Below, piece by piece: positions 1 to 9,395 of a stretch of DNA of 64,000 nt. A model generated the notes under the pieces. The model searched no databases. It saw nothing but the letters and a program-made list of their open reading frames with translations, and was not told where the DNA came from. The position numbers and the translations under genes were made by a program. The first letter of the stretch is position 1; each line of letters opens with the position of its first letter. Source of the stretch: an uncultured Clostridia bacterium (GTDB taxonomy: Bacteria > Bacillota > Clostridia > Christensenellales > Pumilibacteraceae); the NCBI GenBank assembly GCA_947175335.1, contig CAMWMF010000005.1, forward strand, positions 54,843 to 118,842. Reading direction: 5' to 3'.

Positions 1-985
1 CGTCGTCCGCGGAAGAACTTCCGCCCGCCGGTTTCGCTTGCTGTGCCTGTTGGGCTTGGGCTTGCGCCTGTGCTTGGGCCTGAGCCTGCGCCGCGGCTTG
101 CTGTGCCTTAGCCTGAGCTATGGCTTCCTCGCGCGCTCTGCGGCGGATTTCCTCGTCGCTCTCCTGCGGCGCGTCGGCCACTACCGCTACCGGCTCGTCG
201 TAAGCCGTTGCATTGCCGTACGCGGCCTGGGGCTCTGCGTACATAGGCTGTTCGTTGTAAACCTCGGCCTGAGGTTCGGCGTATGCGGCTTGCGGCTCGG
301 CATAGGCTGCCTGAGGTTCGTATGTTTGAGCTTGCGGTTCATACGTATTGCCCTGAGCGGCATATGCGGCTTGTGCGGCAGCTTGCTGTTCGTGCTCTGC
401 ACCGCCATGCTGGTCGCCGTCGATAACGGGCGCGAACTTGCCGTAGGTCTTGACTGCGCCGCCGTACACTACCTTGCCGATAATGCCTCCGATTAAAGTA
501 AGCAATCCGCCAAGGATAAGAAGGAACGTGGGCGACAAGGATAACGCTGCCGCCGCTTTATCAGCGTCCGCTGTGGACTCTGCTACTGCTGCGGCAAGCG
601 GAGCGGTAAAATACGCCAACGGCACACAAATAAGCGTGGCAATAAGGGTTACAAGCCAAATCTTGGAAACAAGCGAGTGCTTGAAAGGCTCGTCCACGCA
701 AACCTGTTGGGTAACAAGCGAGGACGGCTTGGCATTGCTCATACGTGCGTTCTTGTACAAATTCTTGACGTTCGCGGGCATGTTCTTCATTTGCACGACC
801 GCCGTGTTGGGTTTTTGCACGGCGCGTTTCATGTTGCCTTTGATCTTGTTGAACGCGCCGCCCACAAGTCCCGCAATGAGCGCGACCGCAAACGCGGCAA
901 CAACAACAACCATAAGCACCGTCAGCCACATATCGGCAGACAGCTTTAACTGTTCAGTGAATAATTTTGCGAGAAATTCCAGCAT
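1..985 (-). CDS. Membrane protein with A/Q-rich and YxEPQA-repeat C-terminal tail (partial, runs off window start)
   Basis: Open minus frame from ATG at 985 (MLEFLAKLFTEQLKLSADMWLTVLMVVVVAAFAVALIAGLVGG...) with TM segments, then repeats YEPQAQTYEPQAAYAEPQAAYAEPQAEVY and AQAQAQAQ; no stop before base 1. Confidence 0.65.
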   Translation of the reverse strand, partial: MLEFLAKLFTEQLKLSADMWLTVLMVVVVAAFAVALIAGLVGGAFNKIKGNMKRAVQKPNTAVVQMKNMPANVKNLYKNARMSNAKPSSLVTQQVCVDEPFKHSLVSKIWLVTLIATLICVPLAYFTAPLAAAVAESTADADKAAAALSLSPTFLLILGGLLTLIGGIIGKVVYGGAVKTYGKFAPVIDGDQHGGAEHEQQAAAQAAYAAQGNTYEPQAQTYEPQAAYAEPQAAYAEPQAEVYNEQPMYAEPQAAYGNATAYDEPVAVVADAPQESDEEIRRRAREEAIAQAKAQQAAAQAQAQAQAQAQAQQAQQAKPAGGSSSADD

Positions 986-1133
986 ATTGCTCTCCTTTTT
1001 CCTCTTGTTATGCAGTCGCAAAACGACTGTACATACAAATCATCTATTATAGTGTAACATATATAAATAAAAAAATCCACACTTTTAGAAAAGAAATTTA
1101 ATTTTATTTTCGGGTGTTTACTCAAAAAGCGGT

Positions 1134-1237
1134 TGAGATTCCTCGCGTTGCTCGGAATGACAAAAAAACAGTAGTTTGGTCGACGGTAAAATATGCTACT
1201 CTTTTGTCACTCTGAGCGTAGCGAAGAGTCTCATCCT
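1134..1237. repeat. REP-like palindromic intergenic repeat
   Basis: tgagattcctcgcgttgctcggaatgaca ... tgtcactctgagcgtagcgaagagtctcatcc; second related copy at 33178-33253. Confidence 0.6.
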
Positions 1238-1242
1238 CTTTC

Positions 1243-4200
1243 TTAATTCTCAATTATTTTTCCGGCAGCGAACGAATAAAGCACCGCGCTTTTTACCTTG
1301 TACGGAGTGGTGCGCTCCACCGCCGCCTTGTACAACATAAGCTGCTTGCGGTAAGCGTCGTTTATTAGCGAAGCAGGATTGCCCGTTTTGTAATCGACTA
1401 TGGTCGCGCTGCCGTCCTTGTCCACAATAAGCAAATCTATAACACCCTGCACAAGCACGTCGCCAGCCTTGCCCTCGCCGTACACTTCGCTCGCGGGAAG
1501 GTTGACTATAAAGTACCGTTCCTTTGTTATAAACGCTCTGTCCGCCGTAAGCGTTTTCATCGCCTCGACGGCCGCTGCTATTTCGCGCTCGTCCACAAGA
1601 TCGAAGTTCTCGCAAGTGCGCCGCAGCTCGTCCAAATCCAAGTTATCGAAATCGGCAAGCTCCATTGCGCGGTGGTACGCCGTGCCGCGAAGCATGCTTG
1701 CTTCGCTGTCGCCGGTTCTGGTCTTTTCGCCGTTACCTCTGTCGCGGTCGTCGACGGTGAGCACCTTTGTGTGAGCGGTGTAGTCATCATTATCCCACTC
1801 GTCGTGCGCGACTGCGGTAACGCACGTCTTTACCGGCAACGCTTGTTCGAGTCGCCGTGCGTTATACTCCTCGACCTGCTTGTGCCTAAGCGAAACCGCC
1901 GTGGCAATATTATCGTCGTACGGACGACCTTCCGCGTCGCCTATCGGCAAGCGGTCGATATCTATTACGTTGGGAATTCGTCCGCTTAAAAAGTGCATCA
2001 TGCATGTGCTGTCCTCGGGCGAAACCTCTGTAAACGCGCTTTTTTTGCCGCACACTATAAGGTTGTGCTTTGCGCGGGTAAGCGCGACGTAGAACAGGCG
2101 CAGCTCCTCCGCGCGCTGTCTGTCCGAATACGTGAGGTTTTCCACCATCCACGGCGCCGACTTGACGAGCAAATTATTTTCGTCGGGAAGCTTGACGAAC
2201 ACGCCGTTCTCCGAAATAAGCACGCGCTTTTCCTTGTCGGTATTGCTGAACTGCTTATTGACGTCGGCGACTATTACCAAATCGTACTCCAAGCCTTTGG
2301 ACGAATGCATGGTGGTGATTGCCACCGCGTCGCCGCCGCCCGTAGCGGACAGCTCTATATTGTTACCGTCGAAGTACGTAAGGAATGCATGCATATCGCA
2401 AGCGCGGTCGGCGGCAAAACGTATAAGCGCATCCACCGTGGCGGCGCTTCCGCCCTGCTCGTAAACGTGCTGAAAATAATCTATTTCCGAGGTGATATAA
2501 CCCAAAACGTCGGCGCAATCATGATTGATTGCGTAGTTTACCACTCTATCGCGCGCGGCGATAAACTTATCCACCCTGTCCTTCAAGTCGCCGCGGTAGG
2601 CGTTTACCTTTTGCCAAAATGCGTAGTTCTTGCGCTGTCCCACACCTATAGGCGCAACAAACGCCGCGCGGGCGGCAGCTTCGCCCTCAACGGATATTCG
2701 GGCAAGCTCCTCGTCCGAAAACCCGCCCATAGCCGAACGCATTGCCGTGTACAGCGCCACGTCGTCCAGCCTGTTGTCCGCACAGCGCAAAATGTCCATA
2801 AGCGCGACGACCTCGGGAAAGGACTTGGCACTGCTGCGCTTTTCCAAGCAATACTTGACGCCCCGCCTGTCTAGCTCCTTAGCGAGCGCTGCGCAAAACC
2901 TCGATTTGACCGAACGCACAAGCACGGCGATATTGCCTGCATTAGGCGCAGAGCTGTCGCTTATGTAATCGACAATACAGTCGGCGACAAGCTCGGCTTG
3001 ACTGTCGTTATCGACGGCGGCAACGGCGTCGGTCACCACCGAATAGCCGCCCGTCCTGTCACTCTTGTTTTGCTCGTTCGGCGCGGCTACCGTATCGTTT
3101 TGCGGCGACTCGGTATCGCCGTCATCCACGGCGTAAAACACCGCCTTACCGTCCGTAATACTTTTGTTGCCCCACACCAAGCGTTGCGCCGCGTCCTTGT
3201 AGTCCACGCCGCCGAAGCTTTCCGTCATAACGCCGTCAAACACCGAGTTGACAAAATCTATTACCGCCGCGGACGAGCGGAAGTTGTCGGCAAGCGGGAT
3301 GTGCGTGTAATTGGGGCTTTTTATAGCGCGCCTAAAATGTTCGGGCGAACAGCGGCGAAAGCCGTAAATGGACTGCTTAATGTCGCCAACCACAAACATT
3401 TCCGCGCCCGCCGCTCTGAAACACTCGGCTATCGCCGACTGCAACGGGTTGACATCCTGGAACTCGTCTATAAACACGTACTTGATATTTTCGGTTATTC
3501 CGCTCAAACACTCGCCGTCGCGCAACACGTTGTACGCGCCGTGTTCGAGGTCGGAGTAGTCTATCTTGCCCAGCGATTTTTTGCGCTCGGCGTACCGCTG
3601 CATAGCGTCCGCAGCTACGGCGCGCAGCGCAAACGAGTACGGCGAGCTGTCGAGCGTTTTGGCCTGTTGCGTTTCCGCTGCGAAATCGCGGAATTTTGCG
3701 CACAGCTTTTTCAAGTCCTTGTACTGCGCGTTAAGCTCGTCGGTGTAATCATGCCGCGCACTGTGCCTGGTGTACGTTATTTCGTCGGTTATGCCGTCGA
3801 TATAAGCGAGCATATCGTCGGCGCCTTGAACATGCTTTTCCATGCCCGCAGCTTCGAGATCGAGCTTGAGCGCTTTTATGCTTTGCACGATAGCTTCGCG
3901 GCGTGCGGATACAATGCCGTCCAGCGCGTCGAAGTATGCGCTGTCCGTGCGGCTGTCCGACAGATACGCCTGCGGGTCGGGCATTGTGAGCGCAAACTCC
4001 AAAATATCGCCCACGAACTCCTTTACTCCGTCGTCGGTGCGCCCGCAAAGCATATCGTACATTGTCATAAAGTACGGGTCGGCTGCGTTCCACGCCGCTT
4101 CCACCGCGTCGGACACCGCGCGCTGTTTAATGGAGTCCGCTTCACACTCCTCGCAAACCGCCGCGGACGGGTCGAGGTCGGCGGCAAAAAAGTACATGCG

Positions 4201-4515
4201 CACAAGCTTTTGGCAGTAGCCGTGCAGCGTGCCTATGTTGCACGCGGGCAAAAGCTCCAAAGCATTGTCGGCAACAGCGCGGTAGTTGGGGTCGTTTTTC
4301 AGCTCGTACAGCTTGTCGGTCAGCTTAACTCGCATATCCGCCGCCGAAGCACGGGTGAACGTTACGATAAGCATTTCGTCAAGCGACGCGCCTTTTTTGA
4401 GCTTGTCTATAATGCGCGCTATCATTACGGTAGTCTTGCCGCTGCCCGCGCCCGCCGAAACTATTATATTGCCGCTTGTAGTTATTGCGCGGAGTTGGTT
4501 ATCGGTAAAAGCCAT
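1243..4515 (-). CDS. addA: ATP-dependent helicase/nuclease subunit A (UvrD/Rep family + C-terminal nuclease)
   Basis: MAFTDNQLRAITTSGNIIVSAGAGSGKTTVMIARI (Walker A), VFIDEFQDVNPLQ, LFYVALTRAKHNLIV, C-terminal GVIDLLIVDKDGSATIVDYKTG nuclease motif; start moved from ORF-track start to the MAFTDNQ Met. Confidence 0.95.
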   Translation of the reverse strand: MAFTDNQLRAITTSGNIIVSAGAGSGKTTVMIARIIDKLKKGASLDEMLIVTFTRASAADMRVKLTDKLYELKNDPNYRAVADNALELLPACNIGTLHGYCQKLVRMYFFAADLDPSAAVCEECEADSIKQRAVSDAVEAAWNAADPYFMTMYDMLCGRTDDGVKEFVGDILEFALTMPDPQAYLSDSRTDSAYFDALDGIVSARREAIVQSIKALKLDLEAAGMEKHVQGADDMLAYIDGITDEITYTRHSARHDYTDELNAQYKDLKKLCAKFRDFAAETQQAKTLDSSPYSFALRAVAADAMQRYAERKKSLGKIDYSDLEHGAYNVLRDGECLSGITENIKYVFIDEFQDVNPLQSAIAECFRAAGAEMFVVGDIKQSIYGFRRCSPEHFRRAIKSPNYTHIPLADNFRSSAAVIDFVNSVFDGVMTESFGGVDYKDAAQRLVWGNKSITDGKAVFYAVDDGDTESPQNDTVAAPNEQNKSDRTGGYSVVTDAVAAVDNDSQAELVADCIVDYISDSSAPNAGNIAVLVRSVKSRFCAALAKELDRRGVKYCLEKRSSAKSFPEVVALMDILRCADNRLDDVALYTAMRSAMGGFSDEELARISVEGEAAARAAFVAPIGVGQRKNYAFWQKVNAYRGDLKDRVDKFIAARDRVVNYAINHDCADVLGYITSEIDYFQHVYEQGGSAATVDALIRFAADRACDMHAFLTYFDGNNIELSATGGGDAVAITTMHSSKGLEYDLVIVADVNKQFSNTDKEKRVLISENGVFVKLPDENNLLVKSAPWMVENLTYSDRQRAEELRLFYVALTRAKHNLIVCGKKSAFTEVSPEDSTCMMHFLSGRIPNVIDIDRLPIGDAEGRPYDDNIATAVSLRHKQVEEYNARRLEQALPVKTCVTAVAHDEWDNDDYTAHTKVLTVDDRDRGNGEKTRTGDSEASMLRGTAYHRAMELADFDNLDLDELRRTCENFDLVDEREIAAAVEAMKTLTADRAFITKERYFIVNLPASEVYGEGKAGDVLVQGVIDLLIVDKDGSATIVDYKTGNPASLINDAYRKQLMLYKAAVERTTPYKVKSAVLYSFAAGKIIEN

Positions 4516-4517
4516 AA

Positions 4518-7307
4518 CTATTTCACCTCCCCGCCGTTGCCGAGCAAATCGGTATCGTAGTCGAAGTCGCGCGGTTCGCCGCCGCCGCAAATACCGGCGT
4601 ACGGACAGTAGGTGCACGCCTCGCCTATGGGCGAACGGCAAACGTATCCGTCCGCTATTTCGTCGGCGGCCACGTCGGCGTTAAGCTTGCAACGCTCGAT
4701 CAGCGCGTCGAACACGGGCTTATCCAGCAGCGCTTTGTTGCGCCGCGAAAAAACCACCTCGTCATCCTTATTGACGGTCAGTCGCGCGGGAATTATATCG
4801 GACGCAGGCCCGCCCTCGATTAAATCGGTATCGTATTCCATAGCCACGTCAACGTCTGCAACCATACAGCCCGACATAGCCCGCTCGCGCGTTTTGGTGT
4901 AGTACCGCTTAGGCGTGCGCACGTAAAACATGCCGGTAACGTCGTACGGCAAAGCGTACGCGTACAGCGGCAGCTGCATATCGGTACCGTCGATACATTT
5001 ATCTATATCGAACTGTTTGTTGCCCGTTTTGTAGTCTATTATTCGTGCGCGGTCATCGCACAGATCGAACCTGTCTATAAACCCTATAAACTCGAACTTG
5101 GCTTTCGCGCCCAGCGTTTTTCCGCCGAAGCGATACTCCGTTTCCCCGACCTCGTACTCGCCCTTTTCCAAAATGCGCGCGTTTTCGACGGCGTAGTCCA
5201 CAGCGTCGGCCAGCATGCGGCTGTAAGTCGCGTCGTCCGGCTGAATTTCGCTTTCGGCCAGCACCTCGTCGATTATCTTTTTAACAGCTTCCGGCGAACA
5301 GTCGTACGGCTGCTGCGCCACAAACCGTCGCATAAAGTCGTGCACCACTATGCCGAAGTCGGGTGCGCCGAACCCGCCGCGCCGTTCCGCCAAGCACACG
5401 GAATCATGCAAAAATCTGTAATACGGACAACTGAACCAGTGCGACAGCTCGCTTACCGACAGCGTGGGCTTGTGAGTAATATCTATGCGGTCGCAGTGCG
5501 GCGCGTAGTACGCCGCCGTCTTTTCAGTACCGCCGTCTATCGAGTCGGCATATGCCGACATACGCCTTGCAACCACCTCGCGTGCCGCCGCGGGCACGGA
5601 AGCCTGCTTGGATATAAACCGTTCGTCCGACGAAAGCAACAGCGTTTCGCATATTTCCGAATAGTCGAGAGTATTTATGTTTTTTGCCAGCTCGCGTATA
5701 AACGCCGCGGGGCTGCCGTCGGCCGCCGAGTATGCCGCGTATACGCTGTCCGCGTTTACAACCACCGCTTTAAGCTCGTCGCGGCTCTGCTTGTTGCGGC
5801 CGCGCACCGTCGGCTCGATAACGCCGCCCAGCATATTCAGCTCGGTATCGGTTATAAGTCCGGTGTCGGCAATGGTCATGGGCATTACGCCCTCGTTAAA
5901 GTCGGTGATAAACAGCTTTTTTACCGCCGTCATGCGCAAGCTGCTCGGCACCGTTACGGTAACGCAATCGCGTTCGCGCGGCAGTGTGTTTACGTTGACG
6001 GCTGCCGCCGCCCCGAAAAACGCTTTGGCGTCAATATCGAAATCGCCCGAACCGTAACGCCGCAACAATTCCACAAGATGGAATATGGGCGTAACAATGT
6101 CGGTGCCGTTTGACGTCGCGCTTTGAACGGAAGCAAAATCGCATTTTTTAACAACGTTTTCCACCGCCGTACCGAAGTCGGCGCCTCCCTCGAACTCGCG
6201 CAAAACGGCCAGCACTCTGCTTGCCGCACGAGCGCCGCCCTTAAATTCATAATCGAGCGGCACGTACCCGAGCGCTCTTGTACTCACCTCGTAAAGAAGC
6301 GTTTCGGCGTCCAAGGCGTCGCAGCCTACGTACGGATTTTTGGCGAGCGCGACAAGCGCCGTGCAGTCTATGGCGTTGCGCTTTTTGTATGCGGTGTACA
6401 GCTTGTAAACGTTATCTATCACGGCAAGCGGCGGCGTGGCAAACAGCGGTTTGCTCTCGTCGGTGTACGCGGGAATTTGGTATTCGCCGAGTATGCGGTT
6501 TAGCGCACGCGGCGAAGTGCAAATTATCGCCACGTCCTCGTACCGCCCGCCGCGGTAAACGTAGTCGCGTATTTCGGCGGCGACCTGCTTGTACTCGCTT
6601 ATCTTGTCGGGCGCGCAAAGTAGGTCGAGTGACTCCCGTTTGGTATCGCGCGGCGGCGCCGTGTACAGCGTAAACGCCTTGGCATGCTCCGCCAAAACGG
6701 AAAACACCCGCGCAATCAGCTTGGTCATATCCGCGTACCCTATAGCGAAAAACCGCGTATTTTTGATGAACTTGCCGTCCGCGTTCTCTATAAGCGCAAA
6801 CAACTTGTCGGGCGCGTCCGAATATTCGCCCTTTATCTTTTCGTAATCCGCTTGAATGAGCGCAAGATCGTTAAGCTTGACCTTGACCGAGCCTTGCGCG
6901 TCGATTTCCGATATGCGCGCGTCGGATGCCGTTATTTGTTGAAGCGTGGTGTACGCCTCGCGCGCAAAGTCGTCAAACGCCGCCGCGCGCGTATAATATC
7001 CAAACTCGTTTTTTGTCGCGGCTATCGCCCGCGCCGTTATCATTACCCCGCCTTCCTTGGACAACGTTTTGGCGGCGGGCGCAACCCTGCGCGACAGTCG
7101 GGACAGAGTGAGCACCTCCAAATCGAGCGCACCGCCCTTTCCGTCGCCTTGGCAAAAAAGCGCTTGCTCCACCGCCAACGTGTAGCGGTCGGGACAAAGC
7201 ACCACGTAATATTCGTCGGGCGAAAACTCCCTTTTATTCAGCTCCCGAGCCAGCGCTTTAAGCGCCTGCGGGTAGCTTGCGAATTGCTTTTGTTTCATCT
7301 TGTCCAT
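4518..7307 (-). CDS. addB: AddB-type helicase/nuclease subunit B
   Basis: Adjacent to addA; RecB-type nuclease motif FIGFIDRFDLCDDRARIIDYKTG and Fe-S cysteine cluster CRSPIGEACTYCPYAGIC; WFSCPYYRFLHD. Confidence 0.85.
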   Translation of the reverse strand: MDKMKQKQFASYPQALKALARELNKREFSPDEYYVVLCPDRYTLAVEQALFCQGDGKGGALDLEVLTLSRLSRRVAPAAKTLSKEGGVMITARAIAATKNEFGYYTRAAAFDDFAREAYTTLQQITASDARISEIDAQGSVKVKLNDLALIQADYEKIKGEYSDAPDKLFALIENADGKFIKNTRFFAIGYADMTKLIARVFSVLAEHAKAFTLYTAPPRDTKRESLDLLCAPDKISEYKQVAAEIRDYVYRGGRYEDVAIICTSPRALNRILGEYQIPAYTDESKPLFATPPLAVIDNVYKLYTAYKKRNAIDCTALVALAKNPYVGCDALDAETLLYEVSTRALGYVPLDYEFKGGARAASRVLAVLREFEGGADFGTAVENVVKKCDFASVQSATSNGTDIVTPIFHLVELLRRYGSGDFDIDAKAFFGAAAAVNVNTLPRERDCVTVTVPSSLRMTAVKKLFITDFNEGVMPMTIADTGLITDTELNMLGGVIEPTVRGRNKQSRDELKAVVVNADSVYAAYSAADGSPAAFIRELAKNINTLDYSEICETLLLSSDERFISKQASVPAAAREVVARRMSAYADSIDGGTEKTAAYYAPHCDRIDITHKPTLSVSELSHWFSCPYYRFLHDSVCLAERRGGFGAPDFGIVVHDFMRRFVAQQPYDCSPEAVKKIIDEVLAESEIQPDDATYSRMLADAVDYAVENARILEKGEYEVGETEYRFGGKTLGAKAKFEFIGFIDRFDLCDDRARIIDYKTGNKQFDIDKCIDGTDMQLPLYAYALPYDVTGMFYVRTPKRYYTKTRERAMSGCMVADVDVAMEYDTDLIEGGPASDIIPARLTVNKDDEVVFSRRNKALLDKPVFDALIERCKLNADVAADEIADGYVCRSPIGEACTYCPYAGICGGGEPRDFDYDTDLLGNGGEVK

Positions 7308-7360
7308 AACGATATTATATAACACACTTTGCCAAAAAGCAAGTAGCGACTTGTAATCGG

Positions 7361-7389
7361 TTGCAAAAACAAACCGAATATGATAAAAT
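7361..7389 (+). promoter_or_regulatory. Sigma-A promoter for lipoprotein gene
   Basis: TTGCAA - 17 bp - TAAAAT, upstream of ATG 7439. Confidence 0.55.
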
Positions 7390-7438
7390 CTATGTACGGT
7401 CGTAAAGCGAAACGAAAAATATACGATTACGGTGAGTT

Positions 7439-8425
7439 ATGAAAAACAATGCTAAAAGATTTTTGTGTGCGGCGCTTGCCGCTACTACGGCGTTCTCCTT
7501 TGTCGCGTGCAGCACGGAAGTTGCGGAATCGGCTTTTGACAGCCCGCTGCCTTGGCACGTATCCGATTCGTCGTACGAAAAGCTCGAATATTCCGTAAAT
7601 GTGTACAACACACAAAAAGGCGAAAAGGAAAGCGAGCGCGAAAAGATTGGCGACGGCACGCTCACCTTTACATTGGAGGAAGGCGCCGACCAGGGCTATA
7701 CCAAGCTAGACATGAGCTTTACCGTAACGTACCTTAATATAGACGGCGCGGGCGAAGACAGGGGTCTGACCGACAAAATAGAATCCACCGTATCGTTCGA
7801 ACCGAACAGCCTTGCCGCCAAAAGCATGGAAAAGACGGTTACGCTTGCCGACCGCAAGAATGAGCAAAATCTTTCCTATAAGATTAAAGCCGATTACTTT
7901 GAAACGCATAAAGCGACGTTCCAATACTTTAAGCAGGACGGCGCCCAAGAAAAAACTATGTCTCTCCCCCACGACATTTGCCGCGACAACGAAATGATGT
8001 TCTTTTTGGCGCGGGCGCAAGCTATAAGCAATGAATCGTCCACAAACTTCAAAATGGTAAATCTTTACGATTCCTTTAACAGCGACAAAAACGTAGAGTA
8101 CCGCATGGCGGTAAACGGAAGCTCGGAGCGCAATGTGGACTTGGGCGACTGGGTTAAGGACTTCGGCATAAAAGCCGTCGAGGGCGAAAACACCGGCAAA
8201 ATAACCTACCCCATAACGTGCATTACGACAACGATTTCCATAAACGACGAAAAGCGCGGACCGGCTTACACCGTGTTATACGCAAAGGATGCGTTTACGG
8301 TGGGCGCAGCCGAACATAAAAAACTCCCGATCAGGATAGATTACAGCACATACACGGGAAGCAAGCCGTACCGCCTTACTTCGTATATGCTTAAATCTTG
8401 CTCGTTCGCAAAGACGACGGAGTAA
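7439..8425 (+). CDS. Putative lipoprotein of unknown function
   Basis: 328 aa, signal peptide with lipobox-like FSFVACST. Confidence 0.7.
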   Translation: MKNNAKRFLCAALAATTAFSFVACSTEVAESAFDSPLPWHVSDSSYEKLEYSVNVYNTQKGEKESEREKIGDGTLTFTLEEGADQGYTKLDMSFTVTYLNIDGAGEDRGLTDKIESTVSFEPNSLAAKSMEKTVTLADRKNEQNLSYKIKADYFETHKATFQYFKQDGAQEKTMSLPHDICRDNEMMFFLARAQAISNESSTNFKMVNLYDSFNSDKNVEYRMAVNGSSERNVDLGDWVKDFGIKAVEGENTGKITYPITCITTTISINDEKRGPAYTVLYAKDAFTVGAAEHKKLPIRIDYSTYTGSKPYRLTSYMLKSCSFAKTTE

Positions 8426-8439
8426 CGCTTATATTATAT

Positions 8440-9315
8440 ATGAAAGGACTTATCGTAGTAAACGCGTACGCACAGACTACGGAAACGCGGCAGGTCGTGC
8501 GACTGCGCGAGGAGCTTTTAAGGCTGGGCGTAGCTACCGACGTAATGCGCAATAACGGCTTTTTTGCGCGAGTAGCGGACAACGGCAAATGTGCCGAAAG
8601 ATTACGCTCATACGATTTTTGCATTTATTTGGATAAAGATAAGTACGCCTCGCACGTGCTTAGCAAGCATATGAGGCTGTTCAATTGTGCCGCGGCAATA
8701 GAAAACTGCGACGACAAAATGACCACACACATACTTTTGTCCGACAGCGGAATACCCATGCCCCCGACAATAGCGGGGCTTTTGTGTTACGACAAAACAG
8801 CCCAAATCCACGACTGCGCAGTAGATAGCGTTATTGACGCGCTCGGGCTGCCCGTAGTTGTTAAACAAGTGTATGGGTCTATGGGTAGCGGTGTATTCAA
8901 AGCAAACACAAAAAAACAGCTGAAAACGCTTATGCAAAGGTTCAAGTGCGAGCCGCATCTTTTTCAAAAATATTTACAGTCCTCTAACGGCAGGGATTTG
9001 CGCGTTATCGTTGTGGGCGGTAAGGTGTTGGGCGGCATACAGCGCTGCTCCAACGGCGATTTCCGCTCCAATATCGGACTGGGCGGAAGCGCAACCGCAG
9101 TGCCCGTGCCGCTTACCGTGCAGGAGTACGCGGTAAAGGCGGCGCAAACGCTCGGGCTCGATTATTGCGGCATAGACTTTTTGTACGGTAAGGACGACAA
9201 GTCGTTTTATTTGTGCGAGGTAAACTCCAACGCCTTTTTCGACGCGTTCGAGGGTGCGACGGGTATCAACGTCGCGTGTGCATATGCACAATATATTATT
9301 GACGTTTTGCATTGA
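8440..9315 (+). CDS. ATP-grasp protein, RimK-type ligase family
   Basis: MKGLIVVNAYAQTTE...; LPVVVKQVYGSMGSGVFKA, DLRVIVVGGKVLGGIQR, LCEVNSNAFFDAFEGATG typical of RimK/ATP-grasp. Confidence 0.85.
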   Translation: MKGLIVVNAYAQTTETRQVVRLREELLRLGVATDVMRNNGFFARVADNGKCAERLRSYDFCIYLDKDKYASHVLSKHMRLFNCAAAIENCDDKMTTHILLSDSGIPMPPTIAGLLCYDKTAQIHDCAVDSVIDALGLPVVVKQVYGSMGSGVFKANTKKQLKTLMQRFKCEPHLFQKYLQSSNGRDLRVIVVGGKVLGGIQRCSNGDFRSNIGLGGSATAVPVPLTVQEYAVKAAQTLGLDYCGIDFLYGKDDKSFYLCEVNSNAFFDAFEGATGINVACAYAQYIIDVLH

Positions 9316-9340
9316 CATATTTTTTCTATTGTGATATACT
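9312..9340 (+). promoter_or_regulatory. Sigma-A promoter for the hybrid kinase
   Basis: TTGACA - 17 bp - TATACT, overlapping the stop of the upstream gene. Confidence 0.65.
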
Positions 9341-9395
9341 GTAAGATACGAGGAAGTACACCCCGCAATAAGCTTAACAGGCAAAGGCAATTTTT

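Noticed and set aside
2998-4560. 520-aa plus-strand ORF opposite addA (and similar long ORFs at 1993-2874, 5340-6113)
   Set aside because: Antisense shadow of a well-supported GC-biased coding frame; no domain signature and R/V/H-rich composition typical of shadow ORFs.
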